Source: Chionoecetes opilio
Lineage: Eukaryota; Arthropoda; Malacostraca; Decapoda; Majidae
NCBI GenBank assembly: GCA_016584305.1
Contig: JACEEZ010020574.1
Span: 1-64,000, forward strand
Direction: 5' to 3'
DNA length: 64,000 nt
The position numbers and the translations under genes were made by a program. The notes beneath the pieces are model-generated. The model saw only the letters and a list, made by a program, of their open reading frames with translations. It was not told the origin of the DNA and did not search any database. Position 1 is the first letter of the stretch, and each line of letters opens with the position of its first letter. Shown piece after piece: positions 1-11,062 of this stretch.

Positions 1-576
1 AACGATAATCAATCTGAAATATGATAATTCTGGTGGCCCGGTACGGAACATATGTGGCTACAAAATTCATAATCCAGGACGTGTACAATGAAGTCAGAAT
101 GCTCAGAAACGAGTTTTGTGGCAGTGGAGAGGTCTGCGCACCCCTCCCCATGGTCCCTTGACCTACCCATAACCTACTCTCGAGTCTAGTGTATCACGCG
201 CCGTCCGCAAGAGTAGCATACTTGTCTTTTGCTTGTATATTAGTATTGTGCCTTATTTGAGTCCGATTTTAGATGATTTGCTGGTTTTCTTAATTGTGCT
301 TATTGTGACCTATTTGTGTTCGTTCCTAGCTGTGCTGTCATACCTCTTACTACACTGTTTTTTTGTGTGGGTGATCTGTGGTGATCACGTGGGTACATCA
401 GTGAAGTTGGCGGTGTCTTGCATCCGTCACGGCTCCCTGGACAAATTTTTATGTAATTCCCTACCCGGCCCTTTCTATGGGGAATTATTTGAAAAAAAAA
501 TGTGTCTGAGATCTCACTCACAAACGGCCTTAGACTTCCTGATTGCAGTTTTTCAAATAATTAGTCATTATGGGCA
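1..576. other. No recognisable gene
   Basis: Nothing I recognise lies here. A 115-codon open frame (233-580, plus) is hydrophobic and low-complexity, and resembles no family I know. I treat it as chance. Confidence 0.4.
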
Positions 577-901
577 GTGACCATGCATATTGCTATCTAT
601 CCGCACTCCTGGCTCGATTACCCAAACGAGTCCCAAAACATTTTGGGAAAGTGTTTTTCGCTCAGTTGGATTGGGGCCTGAGCACAGTTTGACTGCAGAC
701 CAGATAACCCGTTATTCCACAGCTTATAATAAAGAATCACGGTTAGTTCAAAAGAAATTTTGATTGGGCCTCGGGTTAATCAACGAAGAGGTTGAGCGTT
801 CGGGTGAAAAATTGCGGGGGAGAACTTTACGGATGTAACGAGACACGCTCCTGTACACACCTGTCACCACATAACTTGTTGGTTTATTGCCTTTACTTAC
901 C

Positions 902-1129
902 TCCGCCACGAAGGTGAGAGGTTATGTTTTCACCCAATCTGTCCTGTCTGTCTGTTTTGTTATTGTCGATTTCTTTCTCGAAAGTTACGAATAATTTTGG
1001 ACCAAACTCGGTATAACAAGTCTATTTGGTATAAGGAGGACTGATTTCATTTGATGAATCTATTGACATGTATCCATTGCAACCATTGATGAATATTCGG
1101 CCGGAGGTATGCGCTCAAATCTTAGTGCT
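902..1129 (+). repeat. Dispersed repeat with 'gaggttatgttttc' head and 'ggaggtatgcgctc' tail
   Basis: The head 'gaggttatgttttcaccc' followed by 'ctgtctgtctgtttt', and the tail 'cggccggaggtatgcgctc', match a short interspersed repeat I remember as abundant in many invertebrate genomes. A second, truncated tail with the same motif lies at 1386-1417, beyond the AT-rich block. Recognition is from memory only. Confidence 0.45.
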
Positions 1130-1335
1130 ATATAATATATATATATATAAATATAATATAAATATAATATATTATATATACATATATCTATTTATTAGTA
1201 TTATATATATATAGTATATACATCTTATATAGTATATATATATATATATAATATATTATAATTAGTAATATATTATATATAATAATATATATATAATTAT
1301 ATATACTTGATTAATATCTATCTATATATTTTATC
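1127..1335. repeat. AT-rich simple sequence
   Basis: Degenerate (TA)n/(ATAT)n with short poly-A and poly-T runs. It separates two similar repeat tails (1096-1126 and 1386-1417). Confidence 0.85.
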
Positions 1336-2344
1336 TATAAAAAAAAAAAAAAACTTTTATTTTTACTTTATTTTTTACTTTTTTAAATTCGGCCGAGGTA
1401 GCGCTCTACTGGAGTGCCCCCCCCCCCCTAGTTAATCTGCTGTTTTGTAGGAGATTTTTCACTAGCTGTCTGTTTGATAATATTCAAATTCAAAGTTTCT
1501 TCGAAACTTTTTTCTTGCGCCAAGGACGGACAAGGACGACACAAGTGCTTTAGAACTATTCAGCAGTTTGGTGAGTCTCGCAATTTTTTTAACCCACCGA
1601 CCTCAACCTATTCTGTTGAGTAACCCAGTCTCCCCTACAATTTTGTTTTGAACTAAAAACGATCTTAATATATAAGCTTGAATCGGGTTAGATCTGGTCT
1701 GCAGTCAACTGTGGCTCAGGGCCCATATCCAACTGAGACGAAAACACTTTCCCAAAAAGTTTTGGTGACGTTTTGTGTAATCTGAGCCGGGAGTAGACGG
1801 TATCCTATATGGTCCTGGTCACATGCCTCATGTGAGCTCCGAGGCCATTAATGCTAATGCATTTGAAACAATGCAAGGCAGGAAGTCAAGTCGTGACGTG
1901 AGTTCCAGATACACTATTTTTATTTTTTCAGTCATCATTCCCCATAAGGTAGTCGCCGAGGGAATTAACAAAATGTTGGTCAAGTACGTGACGGATGCAA
2001 GATACCGCCAACTTTCTCTGTCCTTCCACTGTATTGTATCAGCTGAACCTTCTTTTTTTATTTACGGGTAGTGCCTACCTGTGTTAAAAAACTATGCTCT
2101 AAACGTTTTAGTGGTCCTTCAAGTGCGAGTGCTGAGGTACAAGTGCTAAGATCGTCTAGAGTGCCAATAACATTAGCTAAAAAAGATGGAAACGTTAAGA
2201 GGCATCAGCGTGGTAGAATGGTGTTGGATCTGTGCCGCATTTATCAATATTCATCTTTCTACTGTGAGCACTATCTTAAGTCGAGTGTAGACAAGTAATG
2301 AAGCTGTCGGTCGCTATAAGCACTCAGTCGAGTGTGCAAACGGG

Positions 2345-2606
2345 AACTCCGTAGTGTGTGGTTAGCAACGCTCGGCTTACAACCGGAGTCCCGGTTCGAT
2401 CCCCGGCCGGAGCGAAGATGATGGGTGTGGTCTTTCTAAATACCTAGCCCCCTGTCCACCCAAGCAGTGTAATGGTACCGGGTTGCCGCCGGGGGTTTGA
2501 TACCCCGACCCCCCCCCCCCCGGGAGTGGTGCTTCGCACAACACTATAGCGCAGCGTAGATCCATATGGCTCTGAGGCATTATCCTCTAAACAAACAAAC
2601 AAAAAA
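2345..2606 (+). mobile_element. tRNA-derived SINE
   Basis: The head is tRNA-like, with a B-box 'ggttcgatccc' at about 2393 and a D-arm-like 'gtggttagca'. An anticodon-like loop 'cttacaa' is framed by 'cgg' and 'ccg', which would read as tRNA-Val(TAC); this is tentative. The body is tRNA-unrelated and the element ends in an (AAAC)n tail at 2588-2606. It sits inside the Tigger relic, so it is younger than that element. Confidence 0.75.
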
Positions 2607-3958
2607 CAAGAGAAACTACTCGCAAGTCCGTGACCCCATCATGGAAAGTGGAGCGGTCCTGCTGCATGTTTGGTTAAAGGGGCCATAACCAGCTCATGCA
2701 GCTATTTCCAATGCCTTTATCACGGAGAAGCATTGCACTCTGAAAAGTTGGCAAAGGAGGAGCTGATGCGAGTGTCAGGGCCACGGCTGGTGCCAGCGGT
2801 GAGGCTGAATTGTCCACTAGCGCAGGGCCTAGTGCTGGTTCACCTGCACCAGTGAGTGACACTTTTTATGCTAGTGATGGTTGGCTAGCACGCTTCAGGA
2901 AACGTGCTAACCTTCACAACATCAGGATTCAGGGAGAAGCTGCAAGTGCTGACACAGAGGCTGCCAGGGCTTTTCCAGAGAAGCTAGCCAGGATTGTTGA
3001 GGAGGGCAGTTACACTCCTAAACAAGTGTTTGACCTCGACGAAACTGGCCTCTTCTGGAAGAAGATGCCATCCCGAGCCTACATTTCGAGGGAGGAAAGA
3101 GTAGCTCCAGGACACAAAGCCAGTAAAGACCGCCACACACTCCTTCTCGGTGCAACGCAGGAAATGTTAAAGTGAAACCCCTGCTCGTCTACCAGTCAGA
3201 GACACCGTGCGCACTGAAGGGCTGTGTTAAACAGAGGTTGCCTGTTGTCTGGCGCTCCAACAAAAAGGCGTGGGTGACGCAGGCGGTGTTTCAGGATTAC
3301 ATCCTGGACTACTTTTCATCTTTCGTGGAAAAATATTCAAGGGCGAACAACCTTGATAATAAGTGTTTGTTGCTGATTGACAACGCTCCAGTCATCCCAC
3401 AACAATTGGGAAAAAAAGAAATTTTTTTTCCCCCTGCCCTAATGTCACGTTGTTTTTCTCCCTCCAAACACCACCTCGAATCCTCCAAACCTTGGATCGG
3501 GTGTAATAGCCCTTTTAAGGCTTAATTACAGCAGGCGATGTAATGAGACAGCTTTGTGACGGCGACGAAGATGGCAAGAGTGTCGGTGAAGAGTTTTGGA
3601 AGGCTTTTAACATCAAGCCAGCTCTCGATAAGTTACTTTCGTGGAATGAGTACATCCGCGAATATGAATGAGTGGTGGAAGAACCTGTGGCCTGAATGTG
3701 TGCATGGCTTCAAGGCTATTTTTCCTGAGCTCAGCTTTGCCAACTGTGCACAAACAGATTGTCCTCCCCTGGCGAAAGATGCTGGCTTCAAGATGTTGGA
3801 TGAGGAAGACTCGTGGTGTTTGGCCTCCTCGCCTCCCACACTCAGGGCGTTTGATGAAAAGCTCTTCGAAATGGCGAGGCACACAAAAGCGAGGCCATGG
3901 CCCTGAAGTTGAAGATGCTCGCAGCACTAGGCGTTCACACAAACACTTAGTGAAATAG

Positions 3959-5507
3959 CAGTGTGTAGGTCTCGAGACTGGTCTTGTCTTCGAGCAGTTT
4001 GATGTGTCTGGTCTTGGTTTTGGGGATCTCCATTTGATGTGGGTCTTGGTCCTTGATATTGGTCTCGAAGCTCTCCTGGTCTCGGAGTTTAGCTCGAGAC
4101 CAGGATTAAAAAAGTGCCATCGCCGACGTGGGAGGTTGAATTATTATCATCACATGGAGAAAAGGCAATGGCTGTTTCGATTCACGGCGTACCATACATG
4201 CATTATACTGTCTATATAACTGCCTGACTAGCTCTAGCGGTGATGATAGCATGAGCTGACCCTGGGAGCGCTGATAAGAGTGCGTGCGAGTCGAGAGAAA
4301 TGCATGACGTGGCCATTCTCGCAGTGAGCAAATCTCCGTTTGCACGCCGCATGTTTTGCAGCTCTGTTTCACCTCCGTGTACTTCATATATGGTGTAGGG
4401 CTATGCACTCCCGCACCTTTCCTACACGTACCCACTGGTTTTAGCTAGCTCGCTTGAAACTTACCACATAAATTTCTATTTTCCTATGTTTTGTTTGCTT
4501 CATGCCAACGAAGCAATGAAGCATAAAATTTGACCTAGATTGTTTCAGTTGTTCACATATATTAATTTTGTTAAATATATTTCCTCCCTTTATACGTTAC
4601 CCTTTACCCCCGCTTCTACCAGAGCTTGGTTAGTCGTTACAGCGAGCACATTTGGGCAGTCAGGGTTGCCGGTGCACAAACCACAAAATATTCTTTTGGC
4701 TTCATTTTGTTGATTTTTTGCCATGTTCATTTCATCCTAAGAAAATAAAATCCAATTGACAGATATTTCCTTGCAAATTCCAAAATTTGTTGAAATTTCT
4801 GGCTACGAAATACAACAATTGGCAGGCCTGGCACTCTGTCTGGCAGTGACATAGGACGTGGGACAGTGAGGTGTAGGCTACTGTGACTAGTCTCGCTTAG
4901 TTTCAACACAGGGGGGGGGGGGGGTTTGCACACCGTCTCGGAATGAGGTATCATGTCGGCATCTTCACGCATCTACTATCAATTTGCGTTCAGACCACAA
5001 GTAAGTGTTTTTTATAAGAAACACGGAGACCAGAAGCCACAGCAGTTTGTACTTTCTGCAAGCAAAGCATCACGGACAAGGCTGGCACGACGTCCCATTT
5101 TAATTTGGCATTTTTAATTATTATTGCATTTGATACAGAGACTTATGGAAATTTAATAGTCTGTTATATTCAAAGGTATATTATGGAAAAAAAATTAAAA
5201 CCTATTCCTTATAAACAGGACTGGACAATACCTTTAGTATTTACACGTACGGACCAAAAACATTCAGATAATAGTCCTATATATTTATATAAAAAAATTA
5301 AAAAAAAAAAAAAAAAAAATTCATATGCATGTTCTTGGGGGGTACACTTTGTCTGTTTTCCGGAGGGTCTGGTCTTGGTCTTGGTCTCGGAGGTCTGTGG
5401 TCTTGGTCCTCGAGGGCTGGTCTTGGCTCGCGAAGGTCTGGTCTTGTCTCGAAGGGTCTGGTCTTGGTCTTGGTCCTCGGAGGGTCCTGGTCTGAGCTAC
5501 ACCACTG
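3959..5507. mobile_element. hAT-like non-autonomous transposon inside the Tigger relic
   Basis: The left end reads 'cagtgtgtaggtctcgagac'. The right end, reverse-complemented, reads 'cagtggtgtagctcagacc', a typical hAT terminus. The 8 bases after the right end are 'gaaatgag'; those before the left end are 'gaaatag', consistent with an 8-bp target duplication that lost one base. Both subterminal regions (3965-4110 and 5360-5495) are made of degenerate 'ggtcttggtctcgag' repeats in opposite sense. The interior holds no recognised gene. Tigger C-terminal coding sequence resumes on the right. Confidence 0.72.
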
Positions 5508-5825
5508 GAAATGAGTGACGTTGGCAGACACTTGCAGAAATGGCGTGGAGTATGACTCCTCAGTTAGACAGGGATCTTGACTTCAAGGCCAACATCTTGG
5601 ATACACTGAGGAGCTTATGAAGAGCTCTACCAGCAAAAGAAGGCTAGTGCTTCCCAAATGAAGATCGGCCCACTTCTTCAGCCAAAATCTTCACCTACAC
5701 CACCTCCCTCCACCAGTGGTCCCTCCACCATCGAGCAGGTACATGGATGTTCTGCACCAACTCTGCCAGCAGGTCACCACCGAGGATCTTTTCCTCTTCC
5801 AAGTGATCAAGGGGAGGAGGAAGAA

Positions 5826-5852
5826 CTCTATATATATATATATATTATATAT

Positions 5853-5900
<48 letters not shown>

Positions 5901-5923
5901 ATTATAATAAAGGGCGAAAGTGT

Positions 5924-5955
<32 letters not shown>

Positions 5956-5956
5956 C
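5826..5956. repeat. (TA)n followed by (GT)n microsatellites
   Basis: (TA)n covers 5826-5908 and (GT)n about 5917-5956. They lie at the 3' end of the Tigger-derived sequence. Confidence 0.95.
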
Positions 5957-6156
5957 CCGCGATAGGTGCTGCCCCCCGTCGCAACAATCCCATCAATATG
6001 GCAAAGTTTGGAACCAGCTCGACCAGGGGCACATTTTAACCCCACTTATTAGATAATCCGATCACTTTTATTATTTTATTTTTAGTAGCCTATGTAGCGA
6101 GAAATTGTGAAAAAAAACTGTGGGTTGCGAGAATTGGAGGAAACCTTGATTAAAAG

Positions 6157-6345
6157 TGATGGGTAATTGGTTGTTTTGTGATGGTAATGGGTGTGGGGTG
6201 ATGGTGGTGAATGCTGTGGGGGTGAGGGAATAGGTGGGGGTTATGGTAATGGGTTGTGTGGTGATGGGTAATGGGTGAGTGAATGTGTGGGGGGTGATGG
6301 GTACTGGGTTGAGTGTTAATTGGGTTGGGGGTGATGGGTAAGGCA
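6157..6345. repeat. Degenerate 'ggtgatgggtaatg' tandem repeat
   Basis: G/T/A-rich units of roughly 9-15 bases ('gtgatgggtaatggg' and variants) repeat imperfectly for about 190 bases. No gene was recognised. Confidence 0.7.
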
Positions 6346-7189
6346 TTCCTACATACATTCTACCTCCATTATTCAGGAAAGTTAGGAAGGTGCTATCTGT
6401 AGAGTCTGTGTTTTGGTGGTCGAACGCCCACCAAACAGGTGTTCGCTGGCCCCCCAATACCTTCCGCAGGAGGCCTAGCCAAAAAGTCCGCCCAGTTGCT
6501 GACTGTCCTGGTGCATATGAGGGCGGCTTGCGGTAGTATATATATTATATTTATATATATATATATAGCATATATAATATATATATAGTAGATATCTATA
6601 TACGTATATATTTTAATAAGCGTTTTTACCTATATGTTTATGTATATCATAACTGACCGTAATGTAACGTAACAGTACCTAACTTGACCATTAAATGGCC
6701 CCCAGAAAAAAATACAACTTTGGGGGCGGATGGGGAATGGGCGGAAGCAAATAAGAAAATATTACCTTTATTGCCGTATTTTATTTATTGTATTGGGCAA
6801 TTTTTTTCCTTCCATTTGATAGGTTTTATTTTAGTTCCTTTAAGTGATTTAAGGCCTCATTAGTTTTGTGCAGCTAATAAAAACTATAACATGACCATGA
6901 CAATCTTGTCCTCCCCGATAATAGCTATGAAGATCAGGGGGAAAATGGTGGCTAAAAAGTGAATAAAATGAAGAAAATAGGTGATATATGGTATGTGTTT
7001 TTGTTGTTCCTTGGTATGCAGGCGCGGAGACAAATGCCTCCTCCGCCTCCGTCCCCAACAAATCAAGATCTCACTTGGTTCAGGGCTGCCAACCCAAAGC
7101 GCAGTCGTGGATCAACTGAAACCCATGTTAGCTCTCGATGTTATGGTCCTAAGAACGCGTTTATCGCATTGACCACTTGACAAACATGA
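6346..7189. other. No recognisable gene; AT-rich block 6534-6610
   Basis: Apart from a short (TA)-rich block, nothing was recognised. A Pro-rich plus-strand stretch at about 7020-7180 may belong to the 5' part of the following LINE, but this is unproven. Confidence 0.4.
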
Positions 7190-8173
7190 ACTCACATTTA
7201 CAAGGAAAATATGGAAATAGAATTAGAATAAGATAGAAAAAAAATGTAAGATTTGTTACATGGTAAAAGGAGAAATGAAGGCATGGTAGGTTATGATAGT
7301 TGTAGTTTTCTTCAGCGTATCTGATGCTAGGGAAAACATGAAATGACAAGAGATAGAGCAGATAATACAGGAACACACACAACCACTCAGGATAACTGAG
7401 GACTTAATGGCCATGTTGGCTTAAAGAAAACAGAATGTGACAGAAATGGTGAAATAGTCCCTACAATGGATGGAAAAACACAGCTTATGATGATGAAATC
7501 CTAAATTACTGATGCAAAATGTAAGGAGAGTACACATGGGTATAGAAGACAAAAGAGTTAATAACTTTGCTTTGGTGGCGGATCAGTTTTATAAGAGATT
7601 CCACGGATGATGATAGACGAGGAGAAGAAAAACTCTTTGACATATCTACAGACCCTGATTTTGAATAGAAATAGTAAATACAGTAAAGGAAGAAAGAAAG
7701 AGTACAAGGAAAAAAGAGTGATAGTGAAAGAATATACAGGACAGGATAGAATCATTGAGTGTTTTAGAAAAATATTAGAAGCACAAGTAGTAGGGGATGG
7801 GCATGAAAGTTTAGAAAAGTAAAAAAGGAAAAAAAAGTGGAGAACTAAAGAAACTGAATAAAGTAGTAAATGTACATATAGAAAAAACTGTTGAGGGAGA
7901 CGAAGCTATATGGATGAATGATGAATAAGGAAGGGTATAAAGGTATAGGATGGAGGCTAAATAGTAATAGGAGAAATGCCCAAAGTAAAGAGGAGGAAGA
8001 GAAGGTTGGGGGGGTGGAAAAAGAAAAAACCCCCCCGAAGTTTTTGTTTTTTATAACATATACACAAAAGATAAAAGTGCAAACACAATACGGAATGAAA
8101 TCTATAAACACCGAAGAGAAATTAACAGAGAAATCAAGAAAATAAAGATTTGAAGAAAAAAAATGTGTGAGTA

Positions 8174-8903
8174 CACACAAACCTCGATTTCCCGGACTAA
8201 TATGGGGGAGCCTGGTACGCGGAACCGAAAAAAAAGTCACGGGAAATCGGCAATTTTAAAAAAAAAAAAAAAAAGTCCGATGCCATTACCCACCCTCCCG
8301 ATGTTTATCCTACTCTAGTATTTACTGTCCGGCAACCGGCACCGACATTTCACTACCCCGCCGCGGACTTTACGTCCGCTGAGCGTGCAGCACCTGGCGG
8401 GACGCGCAGAAAGTGTTTTCAATAAATTTCAAGAGAAGTGTCCTGCACCAGGGGCAGTGGGGGTCAGGGGACTAACGGAGGCTTGCAGGTGATTCCGTGA
8501 GTGTCGTGTGCCAAATGTAAAACATACGACCGCTCGAGTCATGCTGGCCACCTGGCGGGAGCAGCAGAAAGTTGTTCACTAGTCTCAGTAACTGTTCTTG
8601 CACCAGGGGCATGTGGGAGTCAGGTGACCATGACGGAGCTGTGGCAGGTGACCTGAATGTTTGTGTTCCCAAATTAAAACAACATACGACCGCTGAGGCA
8701 TGCTGACCGACCTGCGGGTAGGCGCGGACACTGACCAGGGGTGACAGGAGACGCTCGGACCGCCGGACAACTTGGTCAATTTACGAACAGGACCAGGCAT
8801 TTTAACGCAGGGGGAAAAAAAAGAAATTGTTCGAGACTGACATATCCCCGGACCTCGGATTTTGTCCGGCAAATCCGATATCCGGGAAATTGAGGTTTGT
8901 GTG
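8174..8903 (-). mobile_element. Non-autonomous TA transposon, copy 1 of 3 (inverted relative to copies 2 and 3)
   Basis: Ends are 'cacacaaacctcgatttccc' and its inverted partner 'gggaaattgaggtttgtgtg', flanked by TA on each side (8172-8173, 8904-8905). That is the expected signature of a Tc1/mariner (Tigger/pogo-like) element. The interior contains two decayed copies of a unit of about 153 bp resembling the 3' coding end of a LINE (see 22995-23470). No transposase is present. It interrupts LINE A, so it is younger than that LINE copy. Confidence 0.85.
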
Positions 8904-9299
8904 TATATCAAAATATTAAAGGGAGAAAAGATAAAGGAAAAGAGTGCACTAAGGTTATATGGGGAGGATGGCGTAGAGTTGGAAAGAGGAAAGGCAGAGG
9001 AGGAAGTCAAGGAATATTGGAGTAAAATAGTCAAGAAAATTGATAATGAGATAGACAGTGTGGAACGCAGAGAAGAAAGAGGAATATATAAGGGAATACA
9101 GTAAAGTAAAGCAGGGCATAGACGGGAACCAGGCAATTAAGTTACAAAGAGTAGATGAAGTGGAAGAGATGGAAAGGGAATACACAGATCGAGACGTGTA
9201 GCATAGGAGTAAGAGAACACATGGAAATGGCGAGAAGAGTACAGGGAGGATTTATATACTTGGAAGAGGAACAGATCAATGAAGACAATTGGTGATGAA

Positions 9300-10140
9300 G
9301 TGTTTAAAGAAGATGAAGAACAAAAAAGCAGCGGGAACAGATGAAATAAAGCCAGAATATTAAAAGGAAATTTCAAAGAGTAAGACATTGATGACAGTGC
9401 TAGAAAAAGGTATGAAAACAGTGTTAGAGACAGGGAATGTGCCAGGAGGATGGAGGGAGTCAAGGACAGTAATGATACCAAAGGTTAGCAAGCCAAAAGT
9501 TAGGGAATTAAGACCAATAGCACTAACTAATGTTGGATGTAAATTGATGACGGCTGTAATTAGAAATAGTCTGGAGGATCATATTAGGGAAAGACAAACA
9601 GGCAGGATTCACGGAGGGCAGTAGAATAGAAAATAATTTATTCATATTAAAATATTGTATAGAGAGGTCCTATAAACTAAAGAAACCACTAGTAGTCATT
9701 TCAATAGACCTTGCAAAGGCTTATGACAGTATTAAGAGAGGAAAAATGATAGAACTAATAATGCAGTATAAGATTAACCCCAAAATTATTGAATTCATCG
9801 CAAAGGTATATGTAGGAGACAAGACCAAGGTAGAATTAGGACCGGGTAAAGAAGTAGAGATAAATGTAACAAGTGGAATTAGGCAAGGGTGTACGGCATC
9901 AACAACCCTGTTTAAAGTTGTGACTTTCAGGATTATTCATGTATTAGAAGAACTAGGGAAGGGGTTTAAGGACGCATTGTTTAGCATATCATCACTTTTC
10001 TTTGCAGACGACGGAATGTTACTGGCAAGTAGTATAGAGGAGGCAGAACAGGTAGTAAATAGGTTAGAGGAAATAGGTAAGGAGTATGGATTGGAAATAA
10101 AAAAAATTATAAGTAACAAGTATTTTCAACGTAAAAGATA
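9300..10140 (+). pseudogene. LINE A reverse transcriptase domain
   Basis: RT motifs are visible in order: 'RELRPIALTNVGCKLM' (about 9505), 'VISIDLAKAYDSIKRG' with the first catalytic Asp (about 9700), 'GIRQGCTASTTLF' (about 9880), and the active-site box 'FADDGMLL' (about 10000). This enzyme would prime cDNA synthesis at the nicked genomic target. The frame breaks near 9620 (between the first two motifs) and near 10130, and an in-frame stop occurs near 9362. This copy is therefore inactive. The FADDG box and the 'GIRQGC' motif place it among non-LTR elements; the clade is uncertain. Confidence 0.85.
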
Positions 10141-11058
10141 AACCTGAAAATTTGGGAAATATGCATGTTAGAGATAGAATGAATTATTTAGGGATAACCA
10201 TAAATGAATGACAAGAAGAATTGTTTCAAAATACAAAAAGAAGAAATGTTTAATAAGGCAAGAAAAATGGCAAATATGACGTATAGTGTCATTGCAAAAA
10301 GTTGCTCAAAAATCTTAATAGGGAAAACTTACTGGAAAAGTGTAGCGTTACCATCTGTACTCTATGGAATTAATGTAATAAATTTAACGAAACAGGAAAT
10401 TGATAATCTACAGAAAATAGAAAATAGAGTGTACCGTCAAATGTTTGGGGCCCAGGCCTACACACAGGGGGCAGCATTACTGGGGGAAGTGGGAGCGTCC
10501 AGTGTTAGGAATAGGATAAGGGAGGGACAGTGGAAGTACTTGAGGTATGTATTAGTAGATGGGAATGACCTAGTGAAAAGGATAGTAGAAGAGGTGATTG
10601 AGAAAACACAAAATAAATGGATACAAGCTTTACTGAAAAATCTGAGAAAGACGAGTTATGAGCCAGGGTGTGAGGTGTGAGACAAAGGAGAGTATAAGGC
10701 AGAAAATGAGAGAGTTGGACACAAGAGAATGGGTGAATGAAATTAATGAAAAAAGTTTGAAAATGTATAGAAAATGGAAAAAAGAGAAGGGAGGCCAAGA
10801 AGAAGTATACAGCAATGACCAAGCTTCAGAACTACTGTTTAAGTGCAGGACGAACAACGTACAACTAAATGACAGAAGAAGTTTCTGGGGAGAAGAAATA
10901 ATTTGTGACCTGTGTGGGGCGGAAAAGGGAAACATTTTCTGTTACGGTGCCCAGCCTACAATAATGAAAGAAAGAAAAGTGCGAGGCTACAACAACCTTA
11001 CATAGAGGAGGAAGAGGCTATAGTGGGGGAGTATTTGTTTGGAGATGGGAATGTGGAA
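10141..11058 (+). pseudogene. LINE A post-RT region with Cys/His zinc-knuckle remnant
   Basis: Continues the RT. The block 'YWKSVALPSVLYGINVINLT' (about 10330) is typical of the region after LINE RTs. It is followed by 'ENRVYRQMFGAQAYTQGA' (about 10425). After a frameshift near 10640 comes 'ELLFKCRTNNVQLNDR' and the Cys box 'ICDLCGAEKG' (about 10900). In intact relatives this becomes a CxxC..H..C knuckle, but here the distal half has frameshifted away. Coding resumes just beyond the solo LTR with a Lys/Arg-rich C-terminus. Confidence 0.75.
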
Positions 11059-11062
11059 GAAG

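Larger units (their letters stand above)
577..1822. repeat. Long imperfect inverted repeat (foldback-like)
   Basis: The left arm (about 577-850) is the reverse complement of the right arm (about 1560-1822). The blocks can be followed by eye: 'ggtctgcagtcaa', 'cactttcccaaaa' and 'ggctc..attac' occur on the right and inverted on the left, in mirrored order and with scattered mismatches. The outer ends are 'gtgacca' at 577 and 'tggtcac' ending at 1822. I found no convincing target duplication. The centre (about 900-1420) holds another repeat and AT-rich simple sequence. It is probably an old non-autonomous foldback transposon; no coding sequence was recognised. Confidence 0.6.
2071..5830 (+). 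pseudogene. Tigger/jerky-type (CENP-B-like) transposase relic, interrupted by two insertions
   Basis: The relic would encode a Tc1/mariner-superfamily DDE transposase of the Tigger/jerky branch, which normally has CENP-B-type helix-turn-helix domains and then a DDE core. Pieces in order: an N-terminal HTH remnant (2071-2300, 'LSTVSTIL'); a linker remnant after the SINE (2620-2760, 'RDPIME'); the HTH/DDE junction and first catalytic Asp region (2810-3175, 'GWLARFRKRANLHN', 'VFDLDETGLFWKKMPSRAY'); the core (3172-3420, 'CLLLIDNAP', second Asp); a C-terminal part (3540-3950, 'LWPECVHGF'); and a tail after the hAT insertion (5508-5820). The frame changes at least five times and internal stops are present. 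A SINE (2345-2606) and a hAT-like element (3959-5507) split it. The terminal inverted repeats of the host Tigger were not found. Confidence 0.82.

Noticed and set aside
3613..3942. Minus-strand open frames opposite the Tigger relic
   Set aside because: They are shadows of the plus-strand transposase sequence.
5105..5518. 137-codon protein-coding gene
   Set aside because: It lies inside the hAT-like element, includes a poly-Lys run from an A-tract, and ends in the subterminal 'ggtcttggtct' repeat. No family resemblance.
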